From contig CM060680.1 of assembly GCA_030686995.1 (NCBI GenBank), positions 198,883,322 through 198,947,321 on the forward strand: 64,000 nt of DNA, read 5' to 3'. The stretch is from Artemisia argyi. Lineage: Eukaryota; Streptophyta; Magnoliopsida; Asterales; Asteraceae. Shown here one piece after another: positions 44,591 to 56,147 of the stretch (the stretch's first letter is position 1; each line of letters begins with the position of its first letter). Under the pieces are notes generated by a model that saw nothing but the letters and a program-made list of their open reading frames with translations, ran no database searches and was not told the DNA's origin. A program made the translations under genes and the position numbers.

Positions 44591-46880
44591 CATTGTACCA
44601 TCATCCGATTCGAAAGGCAAGGAAATTGTTACGCACTCAGAAGAAACTAGCCTAGCTGATTTAAAAGAAACAGATCATGGTCAAGTTATATGTGCAAAAG
44701 TCTACCGAAAATGGACACCAACAAACAAACAAGGAAGACCGGTCCTCTTTTGTGTGATACTAATTGATAACCAGGTACAAAATACTATTCCACTATTTAC
44801 CTAAACAATTACGCTTTCTTATATTGTCAAAAAAAAATGAAAAAATAAAAGATTATTTAGCTTATAATTTCTATTTCATTTACAGGGAGTGGCTCTACAG
44901 GCAAATATCAGCTTACGAGACAAACCTAAATTCGATGCCCTCCTTCAGATCAATAAAACTTACAGGATATCTGGATTTGGATTTCAGCCTGCAAAACTAT
45001 GGATGTAGGTTGTCCCCCACTCACTTTCATTGGCCTTCGGAACATGCACAGATATTCAGGACACGCCTGATACAGGTTTCCCATGCCACTATTTCAACTT
45101 TGCCAGCCATCGAGAACTGTATTCAAAAATAGATGTTAAAGAAGGCTTGCTAACAGGTACATAATACATGCATATATAAAACCGACATAGATGATATGCA
45201 CAGACCTTACTTATCATATTTGCAGATTACATTGGACGTGTGCAATATGTAACTGAGATACAGAAATCACTAAAAGCAACAAAAGATTTAGTTGTTTGGA
45301 GAGACATTGGTGTGCAAAACTTAGAGTAAGCATCAAACATTTATTTGTAAACCCTAATTAACATATTTTCCCAGTTTTAAATAACATGTAATTTCAACAG
45401 TGGCCGAACGGTGCGCTTTACTCTATGGAACGAAGATGCTCACAGTTTCAGGAAGCAAGAATATGAAAAAGCCGAAAAACCAACAATCATTGCAGTTAGT
45501 TCATGCTTGGTAAAACAGTATGGAGGTAAATTTACCACTTTATACTAATCACATAAGCTGTAAACTATATCTTTTAACACATATTTATACTAATACAGGC
45601 CTTCAACTTTCGGCTACAAATGCAACAGAATACTACTTCAATCCAGACACACCGGAATACCATGAAATTCGCAGTGTGTAAGTTAACAAAGTCACAATAC
45701 AAAAATACAAATCTAAAATTAAAAAGGCACTAAAACTATATGTGTTAACTATATAGGTATGACGATTTCTTTGATCCACCCGCAATATTGAATGTCCAGC
45801 ACGAAAGATGTGCAGATCCACAACAAGAAAAATTCAGAAACCGCGTTGTGCTAGGAGATTTAGCAAAAGAGAATCCACAAAATCAACAGGTAATGTACAC
45901 TTTAACTAGAGCACTTAGCAAATACAAACTTGCTAAACATTTACAATTCTAATGAACCAGAATGTTAGCTTTACTGTTGACGCAACAATTGACAAAGTCA
46001 TTACAAAAAGGCCATGGTTTTTTCAAAAATGCCTAGACTGCAAGTCAAAGATTTCTCAAGGCTGGTCACATATCCATTGCAAGCAGCCAACATCAGAAGA
46101 TGATCTACTCTACAGGCAACCTAAAATATCGGCAAATTATTCTACCACTATATATATGCCAACTTTTATGCAAATGTATCTATCACTAACAATACTTTCC
46201 ATGTTTTGTATACAGCTACTGCTTCAGAGTTGAATTATCCGATGGCACTGGAAATGTCACAATGACATGTTTCAGTAATGAAGCGAATTCAATAGTCACA
46301 GATTGTAAGGAATTTCTACAAACTATGCCGCACCAAGACTCCTATGATTACCCACCAGAACTACTTTCTGTGCAAGGAAAGAAAAGAATATTTCAGATGC
46401 ATTTTGATCCAGAAAGCACAAAAGAACGACATCTTTTCATTCTCGATACGTGCTGGGATGAGACACCCTTATTGCCACCACCCAATGCTGTCACTGCAGA
46501 AAGTACCATTGAGTATTCTGCAACAAAATCTCCAATGAAAATAGAAACGAAAACAAACATTACAATCTCACAAACCAAAGACACTGAATCACTTGACTTA
46601 AAACACTCTGAAATGACCCCAGCCAGCGAACAACCAAAACCAATAACTGTACCAGCAGAAACAAAACCAGCAGAACCGCTTGAGCTCAAAGAAATTCAGG
46701 TCAAGACACCAGCAAAAGAGGCGACACACCGCCAGAAACACTAAAAGAACAATACTCTTTGTCCGAAACATCAGACTCCATAAAACAAACGGTTAGAAAA
46801 AGTGCGAGGAGGGCCCTTTTCACAGGCAGTAATGATGAAAGCACAACATCAGGGTTCAAAAAATCCAAAAAAGAAGAATG
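44574..46880 (+). pseudogene. Helitron RPA-like single-strand DNA binding protein
   Basis: Exons: 44574-44774, 44886-45156, 45226-45324, 45401-45525, 45599-45677, 45757-45889, 45961-46115, 46216-46880. Protein order: leader MEQTSSIVPSS, first OB fold (KVYRKWTPTNKQGRPVLFCV, TYRISGFGFQPAKLWM), second OB fold (DYIGRVQYVTEIQK, GRTVRFTLWNEDA), a zinc-ribbon part (CLDCKSKI, HCKQP) with a third OB fold (YCFRVELSDGTGNVTMTCFS), then a Thr/Glu/Pro-rich tail and a basic end. Damage: TAG at 45006 in the first OB fold and a frameshift near 46720 that moves the tail to the frame ending at 46878. The intron at 46116 has a GC donor. RPA-like proteins are carried by plant Helitrons, presumably to coat single strands during transposition. 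Confidence 0.8.
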
Positions 46881-47391
46881 ATCGGGTCTAAGTAAACTAT
46901 GTACATAATAAACTGTTCCTTCAAGACACGTATTTCTATAAGTATTTGTAGCAACTACTAGGTACCAACCGTCAAACCAAAACTCTATTATCAAGTCGTC
47001 ATATCGACCTGTATTTTGTACATGGCATCTATAGCCATGGCTTTAGTACTCATTAACTACTGCCTTTGCTTTTTACTACAAGTATTAATTCTCTTATCAA
47101 CTATATGTTTATTATACCATACATTGCAACGATATAAACACTGATGCATATCAGAAATAATGCTATGATCATTTACCATAAAAAAAAGAACATACTATTA
47201 AACATAAACTTCAACTTATATTAACAACCAGCAAACTTCATACATCCCAATTATTATTCGCAAAAAAAACATGTTCCATGATAACACATCAACATAAACT
47301 AAACATTCCAAAACCAGCCCTAACCAACAAACATACTTCTAATAAAAACACAAAACATAACCAAAATATACCACAGCAAGTGGCCAGCCCA

Positions 47392-47772
47392 TCATTCGAA
47401 AAAGTAAAGATTTAACTTCTTTTCTTCTCTTCCTTTGCGTGCCAGATCCATAGTCTTGATCAATCCAGCAAGCACCTTCCTCTCTCTCTTCAGTGTCTCC
47501 TTCAAATGGTCCAACCCAATATCACCGTGCTCATGCAACGGCAAAAAACCCTCCCCTTCCTCTACCAAATCCTCTAACCACTTGACTTTTGCAGCAAGAT
47601 GATCACGCTGCTCACCAAGCACCCTTAGCAATTGATCATTTTCGGTGTCATCTTGAGCAAATGCCACATGCAAGGAATCCTTTATTTCATTTGAACCAGC
47701 AGCAAACTTAAGCTTTTGGAAGTTAGGAGTACGCGCAAGTGCGTAGGCAGAGGTTCTTGGTGTTGAAGCCAT
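47392..47772 (-). CDS. Unrecognised 126-residue coiled-coil-like protein inside the Helitron
   Basis: Single-exon ORF with ATG at 47772 (context GTTATGGCT) and stop at 47392. The product starts MASTPRTSAYALARTPNF and is then charged and heptad-like: LLRVLGEQRDHLAAKVKWLE, LKETLKRERKVLAGLIKTMD, ending NLYFFE. No membrane segment or signal peptide. Its G+C and codon use look more gene-like than the surrounding AT-rich DNA. It runs opposite to RepHel/RPA, between RPA and the Helitron's 3' end, a common place for captured host genes. I do not recognise the family; capture is an inference. Confidence 0.5.
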   Translation of the reverse strand: MASTPRTSAYALARTPNFQKLKFAAGSNEIKDSLHVAFAQDDTENDQLLRVLGEQRDHLAAKVKWLEDLVEEGEGFLPLHEHGDIGLDHLKETLKRERKVLAGLIKTMDLARKGREEKKLNLYFFE

Positions 47773-48220
47773 AACAGAAGCAATGAATTACAGAAATGGA
47801 GATTCAGATATGCTCGGTGGCGATTGAATTGGAAAAGCTAGGGTTACGTTTGATGCAAAAGGGGGAAAATACCCTTTTATTACCCACGGCTAAATGTTGA
47901 CCAACACATATGCCTTTGTTGACCGACACATACCTTTTAAAAAAAATATTACAACACACAAAAAAAAATGTAAAGAATGTAAAAAATTACATTTAAAAAA
48001 AATAAAAATATTACCTACTAAAAATATTTATACATTTAAAAAAACGCACAGGCAATTAACACAAAAAAAAAAAAAAAAAACTAAAAGAAGTTAAGTATTT
48101 GATTGAAACTAAAACGGATAAACTAAACGTATACAAAAAAATTGTGTGCTTAAATATTTGATTAAAACTAAACCGTCATGGTTAAAATAAAAATTCTTAG
48201 ATACATAGAAAAAAAAAACG

Positions 48221-48256
<36 letters not shown>

Positions 48257-48371
48257 TTACTCATACATTTTCCAATAAAAACATTTATACTATTAAAAAT
48301 ATTATAAAAACGTCAATGCAGTTAAAAATCTTATTTTTTTAGACGATAAAAAACTTTGCCTATAAATGCGC

Positions 48372-48404
48372 TCGCCCGCAATGCGGCGACCAGCGCCAAT
48401 CTCG
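48372..48404 (+). terminator. Helitron 3' terminal hairpin
   Basis: CGCCCGCA-A-TGCGGCG can pair with one unpaired G, followed 13 bases later by CTCG and the resumed repeat unit. Helitron ends have such a hairpin about 10-15 bases before CTRR. Here the last four bases are CTCG. It marks the transposition end and is not a transcription terminator for certain. Confidence 0.5.
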
Positions 48405-48795
48405 TTATTATTAAATATACGAGAAGATACAATGATAAAATACAGCTATAAAATTATCCCTTCCAAAACATCCATACACTAAAATACCAACTCAAACATC
48501 TACAAATGACCAGTGTTCTAAAATTTCACCAGTGGGTCATTGGAGCTTCAAACCAATAAAAAGTGACCACTGTGATGTAAAGGGAGCCATATAGACTTCA
48601 CGAGCCCACTGTAGTGTATCTAAAATTTGCATGCTTTGATGGTTCAGAACACAACCAAGAAAGGAATCCCAATCATGCTTCATGAAGCAAGCTAGGAATC
48701 ACAATCATGCCTCATGAAGCTAGGCATCCTAACATGGCTTTTGTTAGCATGAAGTTACTCCATCTTTTAGTTTAAATATGTAAGAAGATGGATGG

Positions 48796-49270
48796 ATGAT
48801 TCACACAAAGAAAGTAAAAAAAATACAACTTTTAACTAAGATCAAGATGATGAATGCAGCTTCAAGGTCAAATCCAAGTTTCATAGTGGATGTTGGTGAA
48901 GCTTTTCCATATCGTTCACATGTTATCGGCCCAAATATCGTTACCATGAAGTTGAGCAGTAAGAATGAGTATAATCTATGGAGACTACAGATGGAATGTC
49001 TCTTAAAAAGTCAACATATGGTTGGTTTCATCGAAGGTCAGTTTCCAAGTCCTGCGGGGAATGGGAAGGAGAAAGTGGGAGATATGGAGGCATGGATTGC
49101 AGGAGATTCACTCGTAAAAGGTTGGATTCTTGGTTCACTTTCTAAAGAAGCAGCCACGAAGGCTGTCAATTATCTCACACACAAGCAAAAGAACTCAGAT
49201 TTCACTGCAAAAGATTTATGGGATGAACTGCGACATAGTTATGGTCCTTTAGTTCGTGAACAAGCATCAG
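48796..49270 (+). CDS. Gene 2, exon 1: Gag-like domain
   Basis: Paralogue of exon 1 of gene 1, with the same candidate starts (48796, 48847 or 48850) and the same 3-codon uORF. From MMNAAS it is 424 nt, like gene 1, with about eight amino-acid changes in 141. The basic leader is shorter by two lysines. It ends REQAS at the donor CAG|GTATAA (49271). The next exon, 11.7 kb away at 60985, starts in matching phase, so the frame reads REQASETKLTPR across the join. The Gag-like fold is inferred from the NLWRLQM...W pattern of Copia Gag N-domains. Confidence 0.75.
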
Positions 49271-49771
49271 GTATAATATTTACTTTGCTAATCGAAGTTT
49301 TATTTATTTGGTTTGTGATTTGGAATGATTTTTTTGAACAAATAATCTCTTTTTTATCATTGGAGCGTAACTTTTTTCATGAAACTTTGAAGCAATGACT
49401 TGGCATTTGACAATACACTTCTCACATAACTTATTATTTTTTAATTAAAAAGCACACATAAAACTTTTGGAATGATTTTTATTTTTTTTTATTTTTTTTT
49501 CGCATTTGACGTATTTCTTGAGCAAAAGCTTTTTTTTTAGATTTTTTTTATAAGAATAGTCTTTGATAAGATTTTAGCATTGAGATACTCTCATAAAACT
49601 TATAATCATCGACTTAACTTGAACCATTTTGTTGAGGAGGCCAAAACATTAATGATTAAGTTTTAGGTGGGCCATACTACTAAAACAAAAGGTTAGCACT
49701 AATTTATAAAACAAATTACATTAAGGACAAATTTTTTCGGATGGGCCATGCCCTCAGTCCATCTTTGCTTA
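49271..49771. other. Start of intron 1, gene 2
   Basis: AT-rich intron DNA that aligns with 8005-8510 of gene 1 but without its A-tract expansions. A MITE follows. No coding. Confidence 0.6.
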
Positions 49772-49774
49772 TAA

Positions 49775-50131
<357 letters not shown>

Positions 50132-50467
50132 TAATAACATGCCGATTGGTTAGTTAATATAACGTATGGCTTGAGGCTTGTAGTTATGTTTTGAACTTAC
50201 AAGTCAAAGACATGCAAATGATCTACTGAAACATCGTTTTTTATTGCGTTAATTACGAAATGAGGACATTTTGTTGTTGCTTTTTCTCACCAATGACAAA
50301 AGTAGCTAGTGTTCCCAATTTAGTCAAGTGCTAATGTGCGATCGTGCGATTCTCACTTTTTTAATAATAAAGTACAGTGTTTTCCTATATATTCTCCATT
50401 TTGTCTTATTATTAAAGGTATTAAAAGACTATAATACCCTCATCTTTAAATAAAATAACTAACAACA

Positions 50468-53400
50468 TGTAACACCCCCAAAATCAGGTCGCAGTGGAAG
50501 ATAATGTCACTGGGGGCGCTACTAAATTGGTATCACAACACAAGTATAAAGAACGGTTTTTAGCTCAACCGTTTACAAGAAATTTCATAGTCAAAAGTAT
50601 TTTGTTTACATCCTTCAAAAATAGTGCGGAAATACAGGCCCATAAGATGATTTAAGCGGTCCCAAATATATCAGAGTCGTCTATGACTATGTCATGCCAT
50701 GCCAAAAGCCTTCAATAGTTAGCTATCGCCTTAAACCTGAAAATACATGCTAAAAAGTGTCAACACGAGGTTGGTGAGTTCATAGGTTTGTATAAATAAC
50801 AATGTAGAGTAAAAGTAATGTGAGTTCAATAGAAAGTTTTGCAGCCATTGTGTCACTCACAATGTCATAAAATTTATCTTATAGCAAAGTTTGAAGTGTG
50901 GACCATGAGCAGAGTATGTGACCATTACAACGAATATAATGTCATACAAAAGTGATGTCTATTACGTCAGCACTAAGTTCATGAAACCGAAGCTTGACAG
51001 TGTGCATGCTCTAGAAGCACGTTAAATAAAGCCCTTGCAAGTGTCTATCCCGTGACACTCGTGTTTCGACATGTTATACGCTCACGTTTGCCTATTCGGC
51101 CAAACCGAACGGGGGTGTCATCCCTAATAGATCTATTTATAGCATTCGCGCTTCCCCGCAGGAATTGACGGTTCATGAGTTTGGGCATTGTGGGATTCAG
51201 TGTCTTAGGCTAATCCGCGTAATAGTGTAAATAAAGCATAAGTTTCAGTGTGGTCCATAAAAGTGTTTGCATAAAAGCGATTGTCATTCAATAGAAGTGT
51301 TTGCGTAACAGCAATGATTTATAAAGTGTTTTGCATATAAGCAATAGTTCATAGAGTGTGTAGCATAAAAGCAATAGTTCATAAAGTGTGTTGCATAAAA
51401 GCAATAGTTCATAAAGTATGTTGCATAAAAGCAATACTTCATAAAGTGTGTTGCATGTTTATAAAACACTTGTGTATGTTAGAAAATCATCAAGTATGCA
51501 ACCAATATACACATAGGTGCATTTGAATAATCAACCAAGTATTGCGCATTCAAATAAAACAAGCGTCGAGTATTGCGCATGTATTCTCCCCCAAAACAGT
51601 TATAAAACAAGTAAAAGTAGGGGTCATGAACTCACCTCAGCAAATAGCAGTCTGGTAATGAAAAGTTAAGTAGTGATAGTGAACGGCACCGAAACGTGAC
51701 CTAGATTAGTGTGGCAAGTTTAGTTCACAGTTCTAGGTTAAGTCTCAACGACGTTTAATTAAGTTTAAAAGTTTTAAAGTGTTGTGTTATTGTTGCTTGT
51801 GTGGCAGCATTTAAGTTTGAAAATAATTTTCAAAATGTTTGTAAGCATTGGCTCTTGGAAGTGTATAAGTATGTACAATGATAAGAGTATCAAAGATGAG
51901 TAAATCTTTGGTTCGACATTAACCGAAAGATGATGTACGGGAATTCAACAAGTAAATGATAGACGAAGTCGGATTATAAGAATGCGTTTAAAAGTATATA
52001 TATTTATAACAAATGTTAGTTGATGATAAAAGTATGTAAAAACTATACTTTAAGTAATAGTTTTATAAAAGTTTGTAGTTAGAATTACACTTGTAAGTTA
52101 TAAGTGTAGGGTTTTTAGAAAATCGGCCATGACCCGTGTATATGTTTTAGTTGCACGGGGTGACTAGATATCACACATTTTATATTGGAAAAATAAACCG
52201 TTTCATACTGTTTGTTAAGTTCAAATAAGTTTTTATAATCAAAACAAGTTTATTAAGTTTAAATAAGTCAATATAATAAGTGTAGGTCAACGACCTCAAA
52301 AAGCAAGTTACAATTTATATATTTTTATTAGTTTGATACGTAACTTAAACTTGGTAGTTTTATAATGAAAAAAAAATTATTAAGTTTCGGGATAAATTGT
52401 GACTTAGTAATCAGTATATATATGCCGAGTTATGTAGAAATTAAACATGTCGTGAAGTAAGTCGAGATCGAATACGTCACAATAAGCCAGGTATAAGCAG
52501 AATACAAACTAAGCGACACCAACATTCCTATGGCCGGGCCGGTTGGGCTTGGCTTGCACAACCCAACTCAAGCAAAATTTCAAGTTCAAAATAACGCAAC
52601 TCATTAAGTTATAACAAGTTTAGTGGTGACAAATTTTGGAAGGCAAAATTTTGATAAAAACTTTTTCATTATACTGACATCAAATGTACCCTTAATCTAC
52701 TAATTTAAGTGGGATTCGACCCACACCCCTTTTGACAATACACAAGCCCAAAATTTATACAAGGTTAACCCAAATCCAATTAATAAAGTTTAGCCCATAT
52801 TAGTTGTTGAAAGCATGGTCGCGACACAATGAGCAACAAGGCCAAACGCATCTATACAAAATTATCATACAGATTTTTGAGGTTGCCATTTGAGTGAAAA
52901 AAAAATGTACATAACAAAGTTAAGACCAACCAACCCTACTGTTTGACAGTGGGTACACAACAAAGGCAAACCAAAACTAGAGTGCTAGACACTTAACCTG
53001 TTTAATCTTTTAAGTCTTGTGGAAGTAGTACATGGAAGCCAACATACCATGACCAATTGTAATACCAATTGTTGGTTCGACCCAAGCAAGAACAACCAAT
53101 TTTTCCCAATACTATTTTAACAAAATAAGCCAATAAGCATAGTAATAAGCAAAATAAAAATTAGCACTTCCAATTTTATGAGCCAACCTAGTTTTACTTA
53201 TGATTATTAGCCACACAAAAACAATAACAACCAAGAAAAGCAATCGTACAACTGAAAGTATAATCGATTGATTCGATTAGATCAAAACTGATGTCAACAA
53301 CAAAATTCGAAGTACAACGATCTTTAAAAAAAAAACCCTTACGATTTTATGGAGAGCCGATCGACAGATGACCAATAATGAAAGACCAGTTTCCAAGCAG

Positions 53401-54412
53401 AACCCAAGTCCGAATCCCAGCTGATCTACACAACCAATGTAGAGCGATATTCCTTGATGCGTGGAATTGTGAGTGAGTTTTTTGAGGAGGTGTGGATCCC
53501 TGGTCTTCGATCGACTATAAAAAGAAAACAAAACGGAAAGTCTTCGACATGCTTTAGACTATGGGAGGAAAGAATCAGCCATTCTTAGCTAACTTTGACA
53601 TCTTTCTTCAATCTCAAAAAGGGTTACTGTATCTTTGACCTTGGGAGAAGTAGAGGAGAGGGGTGCGAAGGACTTGGGAGATGAAAAAGAGGTATAGTCA
53701 TAGTCTAGATGGTGATGGATCTGTGATTTTCTTTGGGGAAGAGAGAAAGAAAGAAAACGATGTATCTATCTTTTTCTTGAAGAAAGATAAAGCTGGGAAT
53801 TTGAGGATGAGGGCTTGTGAAGAAAAGATGGTACAAAGAAAAGGATAAAACAGATTTGTGGAGGATATTATACTATATATTTATACTTCGATAATTATTT
53901 ATTTAAGGTAAAGGTGTAAATACATTTTGTACATTTGTGTTTTTATGAGGTGTGTATTGTTTAATTTAGGTGTGTCGTGCATTTCGTGTCCCGTTGAGCT
54001 TAAATGTGTGCCGCGATGTATCGGTTTCACGTTTTTAGAAGGATATGTAATATACGGTTTTGAGTTTGTATTTATAAAAGTGATATAAAAATATTAGTTC
54101 TGACTTAGAAAATTTTATTTGACTTTTGCCATAACTAACTGTGGTCCGTACGCGTGCGGGGTCGATTTTCAGGAAAACCAAGATAACTTCTCGTTTTTTT
54201 GAGTTTTTAATCATCAGTAAATGTCAGGAAAATAATGTTTCACATTTTTTGATAAAATAAATTGTCTGCAAATGTTAATGCGTGTCTCAATACGTGGGAT
54301 AGCTTCCCGTGATTTAGCCAAGTGAGCTCGTATATGCTTGGCTAATTAGATAAGTAATAATAAATAGAAATCTATTATTAAAATAATGTTTGGAAAATTA
54401 CGGGTGATTACA
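50468..54412 (+). mobile_element. Solo LTR, 3.9 kb (long Gypsy type)
   Basis: TGTAACACCCCC at the start and GGTGATTACA at the end, with perfect duplication CAACA (50463-50467, 54413-54417). The first few hundred bp match the reverse complement of the 23080-26043 element. The size and TGTAACACC start suit LTRs of Del/Tekay chromoviruses, an assignment made from family knowledge. Small ORFs inside, e.g. 53277-53531 and 53663-53848, show no domain. Confidence 0.85.
51295..51460 (+). repeat. 30-bp tandem array in the solo LTR
   Basis: Five to six imperfect copies of a 30-bp unit containing GCATAAAAGCAATAGTTCAT. Because 30 is divisible by three it creates a periodic 61-codon ORF on the minus strand that is not a gene. 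Confidence 0.75.
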
Positions 54413-55856
54413 CAACATCTCCATTTAACCTTTTTCACAACAACACCACATCTTATTTAACCACATCCAATTTTTTTTTTCCAGTCACCACATATCAACG
54501 CCACCATCACCACCACAGACCTGCCATCACCACAACAGATCAACACAACCATCACCATAAAAACGAACACCGAAACACGACAACATGATACCGTACAATA
54601 TTGAATCGTTTTTAATGAGTTTTATTTCATTATTAACAACTTTTACATGCTTTGTGGTTGTTTTGCGCCTCATCGATTCAAACAAGGGTGGAAATCGGTG
54701 AGTGTAGATCTAGCTTACCCACTTACCAAAACTTAAAAACGAGCAAGTGACGGCGGTGGTGACAGAAGGCGGTGGTGGCGCGTTAGGGGTGTTCCGGTGG
54801 GAGCTAGGAGCTAAAACGCTCCAGAAATGATGTAAACACACCGATCTATCGATTCGGTGAACAAAATACTTCGCCGGAAAATTTTCCGGTAGGCGGCGCC
54901 GGAATCTGCTAGTGCTCGCCGGAAATTATTTTGGGTTGATCTTCAAGATTATGCATGTTCAAGATAGTTAGTTACTTGCACATGCAATCCAACTTTTGGG
55001 TGGCTATGATCTCAGTCCATTGCCATTTAGAAGTTAAAATATTTTAGTTAAAATATGATCTCAGTCCATGTTCAAGATTCGGTGAACAAGGTTTTGTGTA
55101 AGAGAATCTTCAAGTTTAGGTGCAACATAGATACAACGGACAAGGACACATGATGCCATTTAGAAGTTAAAATATTTTAATCTTTTGTGAAGTTTGTTTT
55201 TTAGGAACTGACATGGTACTTTGTTTCAGATCTGGAAATAAAAGCGAAGTCGCACATTAGCACATTTAAATCGCACATTTGAAACTGGAAATAAAACGAA
55301 TTAGCACATTAGCACATTTAATAGGTACAAAATCGCACATTTATTTGACTTATAGAACTAAGGGTAAATAAGTAATTTTTGTCTGGACACATGGGGGACA
55401 AAAGATAGTGGGTGGGACACGTGGCTAGAAACTGGTGGGATCGCACGATCGCACATTAGCACTTGACTAAATTGGGAACACTAGCTACAAAAGTCAATGG
55501 TGGGAATATGCAACCACAAAAAGTCCTCATTTCGTAATTTACGCTTTTTTATTTATTTATTTATTTTTATTATTTTTTTTTAATATTTAGAAATGTGGTT
55601 TTTAGTTTTACATTTTCATCATAATTGTAATAGAAATAATTACGTAAAAGAATGTATTTGTTGTGACTTGACACCGCTTGGCCATATATACCAGCAAGTA
55701 TTTGCATTTTTACACTCTGTACATGTCCTAAAGTAACTTCTTGATATTAGTTCAATATACCAATTTTAATAAGGTGGGTTTTTTAGTTTTCTAATAATTT
55801 TAATTTAAGTTAGAGATGAGTTATTTTTTAGGGGAACCAACTTAGTGTAAATTCAA

Positions 55857-55858
<2 letters not shown>

Positions 55859-55927
<69 letters not shown>
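55859..55927. repeat. (TA)n tract left of fold-back element M2
   Basis: About 34 TA repeats. The matching place in gene 1 (near 9285) has only CATATATAC, so this short TA site appears to have been the original target and expanded. Confidence 0.85.
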
Positions 55928-55931
<4 letters not shown>

Positions 55932-56110
55932 GAGGTTATTTTCAGAACCAAATAAATTGCGAGAACTGCGAGAACCAACCTTAACCAATCAAATTTTTTT
56001 GGATATTTGTTTTTATTATTTAATTGAAAAGGGTATAATAGTAAAAACCATTTTCAAAACATTTTTGTATATACAATCCCGTTTTTAATAAATCCCTTAA
56101 TTTTCGGAAC

Positions 56111-56147
<37 letters not shown>

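Larger units (their letters stand above)
31172..48404 (+). mobile_element. Decayed autonomous Helitron with nested LTR element
   Basis: It interrupts repeat unit 7. It holds genes for RepHel (38415-44327) and an RPA-like protein (44574-46880), the hallmark pair of plant Helitrons, and an antisense ORF (47392-47772). The right end has a hairpin CGCCCGCA-A-TGCGGCG (48372-48388), then CAATCTCG and host T, suggesting a mutated CTAG terminus. The left end, near 31172, lacks a clear TC. Without the nested retrotransposon it is about 10.8 kb. The 31172-31759 stretch is leader-like DNA; 46881-47391 and 47773-48404 are non-coding and AT-rich. Confidence 0.8.
29310..48795 (+). repeat. 1.2-kb repeat, unit 7 (5' half), split by MULE and Helitron
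   Basis: Pieces at 29310-29513, 31149-31171 and 48405-48795. The third piece carries the 60-bp block around CACGAGCCCACTGTAGTG that also marks unit 3, and runs into exon 1 of gene 2. The piece thus corresponds to 6931-7523 upstream of gene 1. Confidence 0.75.
50246..55544. mobile_element. Mutator-like element in gene 2 intron 1, containing a solo LTR
   Basis: Terminal inverted repeats of about 105 bp (GCGTTAATTACGAAATGAGG at left; inner part CTAGTGTTCCCAATTTAGTC) flanked by the 9-bp duplication TTTTTTATT (50237-50245, 55545-55553). Without the solo LTR and its duplication the element is about 1.35 kb. Its interior (54418-55435) has a CACCA-rich stretch near 54490-54550 and a GGCGGTGG-rich stretch near 54750, but no transposase and no recognised captured gene. 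Confidence 0.85.

Noticed and set aside
38415..45008. Idea that all in-frame stops in the Helitron genes come from methyl-cytosine deamination
   Set aside because: The stop at 43851 lies where related proteins usually have Gly, which would need a transversion. The ancestral codon at 42729 is unclear, so the pattern is not supported.
44764..45132. 122-codon ORF on the + strand
   Set aside because: Overlaps an intron and the first RPA OB-fold exon in the wrong frame; the OB-fold motifs are in the other frame.
51284..51469. Periodic 61-codon ORF with YATHFMNYCF-like repeats
   Set aside because: Product of a 30-bp tandem array in a solo LTR; period divisible by three keeps it open.
53663..53848. 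Possible small Lys/Glu-rich protein gene in the solo LTR
   Set aside because: Purine-rich stretch close to what may be the LTR leader; no homology recognised and no matching ORF in the related LTR.
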